Below are positions 6,831 through 11,364 of a stretch of DNA of 11,364 nucleotides, in pieces. The stretch covers positions 1 to 11,364 of the forward strand of contig CATPAW010000065.1 in NCBI GenBank assembly GCA_955652255.1, written 5' to 3'. Numbering within the stretch: position 1 is the stretch's first letter; each line of letters opens with the position of its first letter. The position numbers and the translations under genes were made by a program. The notes under the pieces are model-generated. The model did no database searches, was not told where the DNA came from, and saw nothing but the letters and a program-made list of their open reading frames with translations. The DNA is from an uncultured Chthoniobacterales bacterium (GTDB taxonomy: Bacteria > Verrucomicrobiota > Verrucomicrobiia > Chthoniobacterales > UBA10450).

Positions 6831-9434
6831 ATGTATAACGAAAACGAAAAAGTCGAGCCGATCAACGTTGCCGACGAGGTGTCGAGGTCGTTTCTTGATT
6901 ACTCGATGTCAGTCATCATCTCGCGCGCATTGCCGGATGCCCGCGATGGGCTCAAGCCGTCTCAGCGCCGCATCCTTTACGCGATGCACGATCTGTCGCT
7001 GTTTCCAAATCGGCAGCACCGCAAATGCGCCAAAATCTGCGGCGACACAAGCGGTAATTATCATCCGCACGGTGAGGCGGTGATCTATCCAACTCTCGTG
7101 CACATGGCGCAGCCATGGGCGATGCGGGAAATACTCGTCGATGGTCAGGGAAATTTCGGATCGGTCGAAGGCGATCCTCCGGCGGCGATGCGCTACACCG
7201 AAGCGCGCATGACGCACCTCGGGGCGGCGCTCATGACCGACATGGAGAAAGACACGGTCGATTTTGTCCCGAACTATGACGAGACTCGCAGCGAGCCAAC
7301 CGTATTTCCATCGGCCTTTCCAAATCTGCTGGTCAACGGCGGAACCGGCATCGCGGTCGGCATGGCGACGAACATGCCTCCGCACAATTTGGTCGAGGTT
7401 ATCGATGGAATCTGCGCGCAGATCGACAATCCCCAAATCACGCTCGAAGAACTGATAAAGCACGTGAAGGGACCGGATTTTCCGACCGGCTGCGTGATCT
7501 GCGGCGGCGCCGGAATCAAACAATATCTCGAGACTGGCCGCGGCAGCATGAAGGTACGCGGCAAAGCCGGCGTGGAGGAGATCAAGGGCGGCAAGGAACA
7601 GATCGTCATCACCGAGATTCCGTTTAACGTGAATCGCGCCGCGCTGGTCGAGCGCATCGCGGATCTGGTGAACGAAAAAGTTCTGGGCGAGATCACGGCC
7701 GTCCGCGACGAGTCCGATGAAAACACTCGCGTGGTCATTGAACTAAAACGCGACGGGAATCCGAAGATCGTCATCAACAATCTTTACAAGCACACCGCGA
7801 TGGAGAGCTCGTTCGCGGTCAACATGCTGGCGATCGATTACGGCCGGCCGAAGTTGCTCCCGTTCAAGGATGCGAACCAGGCTTACATCGACCATCGCCG
7901 CGAGGTCGTCCTCCGCCGGACGCGTTTCGAATTGCGAAAGGCCGAGGAACGCGCCGAGACACTGGAAGGTTTTCTCATCGCGCTCGCCAATCTCGACGAG
8001 TTTATTCGCATCATTCGCGGATCGGCCAATCGCGATGAAGCGCGCGTGAAACTACTCGCTTTCGAGTTTACGCGGAAAAAGGTCGAGCAAATCGGTATTC
8101 TTATTCGCAATGAAACGCGCCTCGTGGACGGTCGCTATGCGTTCAGCGAACATCAGGCGAATCAGATTCTCGATCTTCGCCTTTACCAGCTCACCGGTCT
8201 CGAGCGGGAAAAGATCGACAATGAATACAAGGAGCTGATCAACACGATCAAGGACCTAAGCGACATTCTCGCGAAAGAGCAGCGCGTCTTCACCATCATA
8301 AAAAAAGAACTGCGCGAGATTCGCGACAAACATGGAACGCCGCGGCTGACCGAACTCGCGCCGGACGAAGCCGAGATCAACATGGAGGACCTGATCGCGA
8401 ACGAGGGCTGCATCATCAGCATTACGCATGGCGGTTTTATCAAGCGCACAGCCGTGAGCGCGTTTCGCGCGCAGCGCCGCGGCGGAAAAGGCGTCATCGG
8501 CATGTCCACGCGTGAAGGCGCGACTGAGGAAGAAGAAGGCGATTTCATCCAGCATCTGTTCACGGCCACGACCCACGATTATCTGATGTTCTTCACCGAA
8601 TCGGGCCGCGCCTATGTGGAAAAAGTTTACGAAATTCCGGAAATGGGGCGCGCCGCGAAAGGGCGCTCGATCGCGAATATTCTGGAACTGCGTGCCGATG
8701 AGAAAATCGCCGCGACCATTCGCATTCAATCAAAGAAATCCGGAACTGGACCGAATGCCGTCGATCAAACGTGGGATAAAAATCTCCACATCGTATTCGC
8801 CACGCAATCGGGCATCGTTAAGAAGTCCAATCTTTCGGATTACCGCAATGTGCGCAAAGGGGGCATCATCGCCATTCAAATTGAAAAAGGCGATCGCTTG
8901 ATCGATGCCAAGCTGACGAACGGAAATAACGAGATCGTGCTTATCACCCGGGAAGGAATGAGTCTGCGCTTTCACGAAGAACAATTGCGCGATCAAGGGC
9001 GCAACACGGTGGGGGTATGGGGAATTCGGCCCGACAAAAAAGATCACGTCGTAGCAATTGCGATTGTCGATCCAAACGCGATGCTCCTCGTCGCCGGCGA
9101 AAACGGCATCGGCAAGCGGACGCCGTTCGATGATTACCGCAAACAACGACGCGGCGGCAAAGGGATCATCACGATGAAGACCGGTGAAAAGACCGGCAAA
9201 GTAGTCGGTGCGCTCACGGTCACGGACAAAGACGATCTCATGCTCATCACGACCAAAGGCCAAATGGTGCGGACGCGGGTAAAGGAGATCCGGGTCGTTG
9301 GCCGAAACACCATGGGGGTCAAGCTGATGGATCTGCGCGGCGCAGAAAATCTGCAGGCCATCGCGCCGGTCGTCAGCCAGGAGAGCGAAGTTAGCGCAGA
9401 AGGAATTTCAAACTCGACGCCGACAGACAAATAG
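6831..9434 (+). CDS. gyrA: DNA gyrase subunit A
   Basis: This is the DNA-breaking and DNA-wrapping subunit of gyrase. It has 867 residues, close to the 875 of the E. coli protein. The N-terminal winged-helix domain contains SRALPDARDGLKP, and the catalytic Tyr122 lies in AAMRYTEARM. Numbering runs exactly parallel to E. coli up to that Tyr. In the quinolone-binding helix the sequence is HPHGEAVIYPTLV, giving Glu82, Ala83 and Pro87 where E. coli has Asp82, Ser83 and Asp87. A tower and coiled-coil region (about 335-480) is followed by the C-terminal beta-pinwheel. The pinwheel has a canonical GyrA box QRRGGKG at 548-554, which marks gyrase rather than ParC, and an identical heptapeptide at 772-778. 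The tail is short (SNSTPTDK). The start is 24 bases after the sulfotransferase stop, with no strong ribosome binding site. The gene ends at a hairpin terminator. Confidence 0.97.
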   Translation: MYNENEKVEPINVADEVSRSFLDYSMSVIISRALPDARDGLKPSQRRILYAMHDLSLFPNRQHRKCAKICGDTSGNYHPHGEAVIYPTLVHMAQPWAMREILVDGQGNFGSVEGDPPAAMRYTEARMTHLGAALMTDMEKDTVDFVPNYDETRSEPTVFPSAFPNLLVNGGTGIAVGMATNMPPHNLVEVIDGICAQIDNPQITLEELIKHVKGPDFPTGCVICGGAGIKQYLETGRGSMKVRGKAGVEEIKGGKEQIVITEIPFNVNRAALVERIADLVNEKVLGEITAVRDESDENTRVVIELKRDGNPKIVINNLYKHTAMESSFAVNMLAIDYGRPKLLPFKDANQAYIDHRREVVLRRTRFELRKAEERAETLEGFLIALANLDEFIRIIRGSANRDEARVKLLAFEFTRKKVEQIGILIRNETRLVDGRYAFSEHQANQILDLRLYQLTGLEREKIDNEYKELINTIKDLSDILAKEQRVFTIIKKELREIRDKHGTPRLTELAPDEAEINMEDLIANEGCIISITHGGFIKRTAVSAFRAQRRGGKGVIGMSTREGATEEEEGDFIQHLFTATTHDYLMFFTESGRAYVEKVYEIPEMGRAAKGRSIANILELRADEKIAATIRIQSKKSGTGPNAVDQTWDKNLHIVFATQSGIVKKSNLSDYRNVRKGGIIAIQIEKGDRLIDAKLTNGNNEIVLITREGMSLRFHEEQLRDQGRNTVGVWGIRPDKKDHVVAIAIVDPNAMLLVAGENGIGKRTPFDDYRKQRRGGKGIITMKTGEKTGKVVGALTVTDKDDLMLITTKGQMVRTRVKEIRVVGRNTMGVKLMDLRGAENLQAIAPVVSQESEVSAEGISNSTPTDK

Positions 9435-9472
9435 TGCTCGAATTCGACAACTAGCCGACGGCCGCCTTTGCC

Positions 9473-9508
9473 AAAAAAGGGACACGTGCATCGCGTGCCC
9501 CCTTTTTT
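9473..9508. terminator. Bidirectional intrinsic terminator after gyrA
   Basis: A run of six A (9473-9478) plus GGG and CACG (9483-9486) pairs with CGTG (9494-9497), then CCC and six T (9503-9508), around a 7-base loop. One mismatch or bulge occurs in the middle of the stem. The flanking A and T tracts would give a U-run on either strand. The hairpin lies between convergent gyrA (+) and the lipoprotein gene (-), so it probably serves both. Confidence 0.8.
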
Positions 9509-9530
9509 CCAGTTAGCGAACTCGCACCGT

Positions 9531-9713
9531 CTAGTAACCGCGCGGGGAAGGAGGGATAGGCTGTTCGATTGTGGTAGTGTGAGTGGTCGCCGGCTGGGTC
9601 ACCGTTTCCTGCGTCGTCGTCGTGGTCGTCTCGCTCGGCTGCGAGGCACAGGAGCTCAGGAGCGTCATGGCAAGAAGTGCAAGGACCGGCGTAAGAATAA
9701 TAAGTTTTTTCAT
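9531..9713 (-). CDS. Small Thr-rich lipoprotein
   Basis: The predicted product has 60 residues. A lipoprotein signal peptide is clear: MKK, a hydrophobic stretch (LIILTPVLALLAMTL) and the lipobox LSSC with the lipidated Cys22. The mature part is only 39 residues, 13 of them Thr, with Gln and Pro and no hydrophobic core, so it is probably an unstructured envelope lipoprotein or tether. I recognise no family. ATG 9713 is chosen because it gives a normal signal peptide; an upstream TTG/GTG-type extension to 9749 would put twelve extra residues before it. No strong Shine-Dalgarno sequence is seen. It lies downstream of the release-factor-like gene, with a possible weak terminator between them, and ends close to the terminator shared with gyrA. 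Confidence 0.75.
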   Translation of the reverse strand: MKKLIILTPVLALLAMTLLSSCASQPSETTTTTTQETVTQPATTHTTTIEQPIPPSPRGY

Positions 9714-9769
9714 AGTGAAGTTGATCGTTCCAAGAAGGATTCGTAGCAAGTTGCTTTCGCAGATGTATT

Positions 9770-9790
9770 AAAAAACACAGACGCTGCTGT
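9770..9790 (-). terminator. Possible weak terminator after the release-factor-like gene
   Basis: On the minus strand, ACAG (9790-9787) and CTGT (9780-9777) can form a short 4-bp stem with a 6-base loop, followed almost directly by six T (9775-9770). The position, just after the stop of the release-factor-like gene, fits. The stem is short, so this is tentative. Confidence 0.25.
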
Positions 9791-9813
9791 CGGCATTCTT
9801 CTTTATCTCGATC

Positions 9814-10200
9814 CTAGTGATTGTCGATCTTAGCACGCTGCCGTTTCAACTCAGCGCGCTTGCGCTTGGACTCGAGAATTTTTCTTTTGAGCGCGCGCGG
9901 CCGCGGTGATTTGCGTCGGCGTTCCTTTTCATGATGCGCCACTTCTGCGGCACGTCGTTGTTCGCGAGACCGTTCGATCGCGTCGAGCAGCCGTTCGCGC
10001 GCGAGCTTGCGGTTTTGTGCCTGCGATCGCGAATCCTGCACCGTCACGCTGATTCCGCTTGGCCGGTGGCGCAAGGTCACCGCGGTTGCGACCTTGTTTA
10101 CGTTCTGGCCACCAGGCCCGGAAGATCGCGCAAAGCTTTCTTCCAAATCCGATTCGCGGATTCCGAGTCGAGCAGTTCGACTCTCAATCGTTTTTTCCAT
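9814..10200 (-). CDS. Peptide-chain-release-factor-like protein (RF-1 domain, GGQ motif)
   Basis: The 128 residues carry the RF-1 domain that catalyses peptidyl-tRNA hydrolysis on the ribosome. SSGPGGQNVNK (26-36) contains the catalytic GGQ at 30-32, followed by the conserved TAVTLRHRPSGI and SRSQAQNRKLARERLL. The C-terminal third is a Lys/Arg-rich helix-prone tail, as in ArfB/YaeJ-type rescue factors, where such a tail enters the empty mRNA channel. No codon-recognition domain (PxT or SPF type) is present, so this is not RF1 or RF2. A ribosome-rescue role is inferred. Placement as ArfB itself is not certain, because a distinct 'release-factor-like' group with a similar N-terminus (LGIRESDLEESFxRSSGPGGQ) exists. 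ATG 10200 fits the family N-terminus; ATG 10248 would overlap the upstream gene by 29 bases. The gap to the upstream reductase gene is 19 bases, so the two are probably cotranscribed. Confidence 0.88.
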   Translation of the reverse strand: MEKTIESRTARLGIRESDLEESFARSSGPGGQNVNKVATAVTLRHRPSGISVTVQDSRSQAQNRKLARERLLDAIERSREQRRAAEVAHHEKERRRKSPRPRALKRKILESKRKRAELKRQRAKIDNH

Positions 10201-10219
10201 CGCCAAATCAGCGACGCAT

Positions 10220-10789
10220 TCAAACCGGCGAGATATTCTGCCGGCCATTGCGCAGCACGCGCGCCATCCAAGTCAATTCGTCGAGAAATTTGTCCACGCG
10301 CGAGACATAGCTTTCATCGAGCAACTGCCCCCGTTCATCGAAGAGGGTTCCGACTTTTCCGAAGTTCACGTCTTCGAAGATCGTGACGAGACCGAGCTCG
10401 CGCAGGACCGGCAAAAGATTTTCGATTACGCGCGCACCACCAAAGGGCCCGGCCGAGACGCCGCAAATTCCCGCGGCTTTGTGAATGTATTCTTTCAAAT
10501 TCATATCGAGCGCGTGCTTTAGAAGTCCTGGGTAACCATGATTATACTCCGGCGTGACGATGATGAGGCCGTCGCAGCGTTCGATCGCTGCAGAAAACTT
10601 CGGATCTTTCATTTGCTCGCCGGCATCGTCGAGACGCATGGGAAGCTCGCGCACATCGATCAGTTCCGTTTCAACGCCCGCGCGTTTCTTCGCCTGCTCG
10701 AAAACAAATTGCGCGACATGCTCGCTTTCGCGGCCCTGGCGCGCCGTTCCGAGAATAATGGGAATGAAGAGTGGGCGCTCTGCCGGCAT
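10220..10789 (-). CDS. NADPH-dependent FMN reductase family flavoprotein
   Basis: The 189 residues have a flavodoxin-like fold. The N-terminal strand and phosphate-binding loop is PIILGTARQGRES (10-22), which contacts the FMN phosphate. The second FMN-binding motif is TPEYNHGYPGLLKHALD (79-95), followed by the GICGVSAGPFGGAR strand-loop. This is the signature of the NAD(P)H-dependent FMN reductase family (SsuE, azoreductase and chromate-reductase-like proteins). The physiological substrate (quinone, azo dye, metal or free flavin) cannot be told from sequence. No sulfonate genes surround it, so SsuE is not supported. It is cytoplasmic, with no signal peptide. ATG 10789 gives the usual family N-terminus, without a clear ribosome binding site. 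It is first in a likely two-gene unit with the release-factor-like gene. Confidence 0.92.
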   Translation of the reverse strand: MPAERPLFIPIILGTARQGRESEHVAQFVFEQAKKRAGVETELIDVRELPMRLDDAGEQMKDPKFSAAIERCDGLIIVTPEYNHGYPGLLKHALDMNLKEYIHKAAGICGVSAGPFGGARVIENLLPVLRELGLVTIFEDVNFGKVGTLFDERGQLLDESYVSRVDKFLDELTWMARVLRNGRQNISPV

Positions 10790-10830
10790 TGGATCGACAA
10801 TTCGGATGGACGGAAACGCTACTAATCTTC

Positions 10831-10893
10831 TGCCGATGGCCGGACTCGAACCGGCACGGGCCGTTTAAAGCCCAACGCAACGGATTTTAAGTC
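10831..10893 (-). pseudogene. 3' half of tRNA-Leu(UAA): probable att-site remnant
   Basis: Reading the minus strand, the parts of a tRNA 3' half appear in order. The anticodon loop CTTAAAA spans 10891-10885, with anticodon TAA at 10889-10887. The 3' anticodon strand TCCGT (10884-10880) follows. Next is a long class II variable arm with stem GGGC/GCCC (10873-10870 and 10861-10858). The perfect 5-bp T-stem GCCGG/CCGGC encloses the loop TTCGAGT (10855-10839). The 3' acceptor strand CATCGGC (10838-10832) and discriminator A (10831) end it, and CCA is not encoded. The matching 5' acceptor strand GCCGATG, the D-arm with its GG, and a fully paired 5' anticodon strand are absent upstream (ATTGA gives a T29-C41 mismatch). 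Only 53 bases separate it from the next gene, too few for an intron-split 5' half. The retained part is the segment tyrosine recombinases use as attB. Confidence 0.75.
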
Positions 10894-10946
10894 AATCGGT
10901 AAGTATTGAGTGAGGCCGATGGCTTTCATGAACTGTTTTATCTTTC

Positions 10947-11364
10947 TTAAGCCGCATGCGCGGGCAGATTTTCTTCAATCCTGTTGATCAACTCGGGAAT
11001 ACTGATCGGCTTGGCGAGAAATGGATGCCCTTGGATGCGGAGGCCAGCCTTTGTCTCAGGTTTCGTGACTAGCGCCGTGAGAAAGATAATCGGCGTTCTC
11101 TGCAATTCCGGATCGGCCTCGATTTGTGCCGCTACTTCGCCTCCGTCTGTCTCTGGCATCAGTATGTCTAGCAAGATCAGATCCGGCCTAAAATTCTGGG
11201 CACTTTGATGAGCCTTGGTAGAATCGTGCTCTTCGAGCACGAGATAGCAACCGGTCCTTTCGAGAAGTATTTTGACCAGGCGGGTGCTTTCCCGGTCGTC
11301 ATCAACAATCAGGATGCGTCGCTTTTCTTTGACCGCCGACCTGGCGATTGCATCGATCTCAGAC
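10947..11364 (-). CDS. Response-regulator receiver domain protein (partial, N-terminus off window)
   Basis: 138 residues are visible before the stop and the frame is open to the right edge. No ATG, GTG or TTG suitable as a start is found ahead of the first strand RILIVDDD. The CheY-like receiver domain is complete: the acidic pair in VDDD, the phospho-acceptor Asp in LILLDILMP (codon at 11168-11166), the switch Thr in IIFLTA, and the conserved Lys in FLAKPIS (codon at 11012-11010). No output domain follows, since the protein ends ENLPAHAA just after the last helix. It is therefore either a stand-alone CheY/Spo0F-like regulator or the C-terminal receiver of a hybrid histidine kinase whose body lies outside. 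The tRNA-Leu half is just downstream, which may put this gene inside an integrated element. Confidence 0.9.
   Translation of the reverse strand, partial: SEIDAIARSAVKEKRRILIVDDDRESTRLVKILLERTGCYLVLEEHDSTKAHQSAQNFRPDLILLDILMPETDGGEVAAQIEADPELQRTPIIFLTALVTKPETKAGLRIQGHPFLAKPISIPELINRIEENLPAHAA

Noticed and set aside
6831..9434. Possibility that this is ParC and the upstream gene ParE (topoisomerase IV)
   Set aside because: The C-terminal domain has a canonical GyrA box and full pinwheel repeats, and the lengths and numbering follow GyrA, so gyrase is favoured.
9468..9746. Plus-strand frame of 92 codons after gyrA
   Set aside because: It begins with TTG inside the terminator hairpin, has no family resemblance, and overlaps the lipoprotein gene, whose signal peptide is convincing.
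10220..10789. Calling the flavoprotein SsuE
   Set aside because: No alkanesulfonate monooxygenase or transporter genes are nearby, and the family motifs are shared by many reductases.
10860..10873. Reading CTTTAAA in the variable arm as the anticodon loop of another tRNA
   Set aside because: The flanking stem would need an 8-base loop or a G-G mismatch and would leave only two bases before the T-stem. The long variable arm of tRNA-Leu explains the sequence better.
10831..10946. A complete tRNA-Leu gene, or one split by a group I intron
   Set aside because: No 5' acceptor strand GCCGATG or D-arm occurs on the minus strand before the anticodon. Only 53 bases separate the fragment from the response-regulator gene, far less than a group I intron needs.

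Overview
The window looks like chromosomal backbone of a soil-type member of Verrucomicrobiota, probably near Chthoniobacterales/Udaeobacter. That placement is my inference. It rests on the GyrA quinolone-pocket residues, on a cyclase-plus-TPR protein typical of that group, on the style of the short release-factor-like protein, and on the moderately high GC content. No rRNA or other decisive marker is present.

Left part (1-3245, all minus strand): psd and pssA, the two steps that make phosphatidylethanolamine from CDP-diacylglycerol and serine, overlap by ATGA. After an 87-base gap they are followed by a multidomain protein, cut by the left edge, that joins a class III nucleotide cyclase domain, a TolB-N-like domain and TPR repeats.

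Middle (3246-9508, plus strand): a divergent intergenic region with a candidate promoter and an AACCGGT repeat leads into gyrB, an Stf0-type sulfotransferase and gyrA. These three are tightly spaced (8 and 24 bases) and look like one operon, ended by a hairpin with A and T tracts on either side that could also terminate the convergent genes. GyrB and GyrA form the gyrase tetramer. The sulfotransferase has no obvious link to gyrase.

Right part (9531-10789, minus strand): an NADPH-dependent FMN reductase-like flavoprotein, a GGQ-motif release-factor-like protein 19 bases downstream of it, and a small Thr-rich lipoprotein. Beyond these (10831-10893) is only the 3' half of a tRNA-Leu(UAA) gene. 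It runs from the anticodon stem-loop to the discriminator base and has no recognisable D-arm or 5' acceptor strand, which is what a tyrosine-recombinase attachment site looks like. By geometry, any integrated element would lie to its right, where the window ends inside a response-regulator receiver domain.

Most of the content is housekeeping. The points most worth a second look are the tRNA half, the GyrA quinolone-pocket residues, the sulfotransferase inside the gyrase operon with its altered presumed catalytic residue, and the altered substrate-specificity residues of the cyclase domain. I see no CRISPR array, transposase, integrase or obvious defence system.
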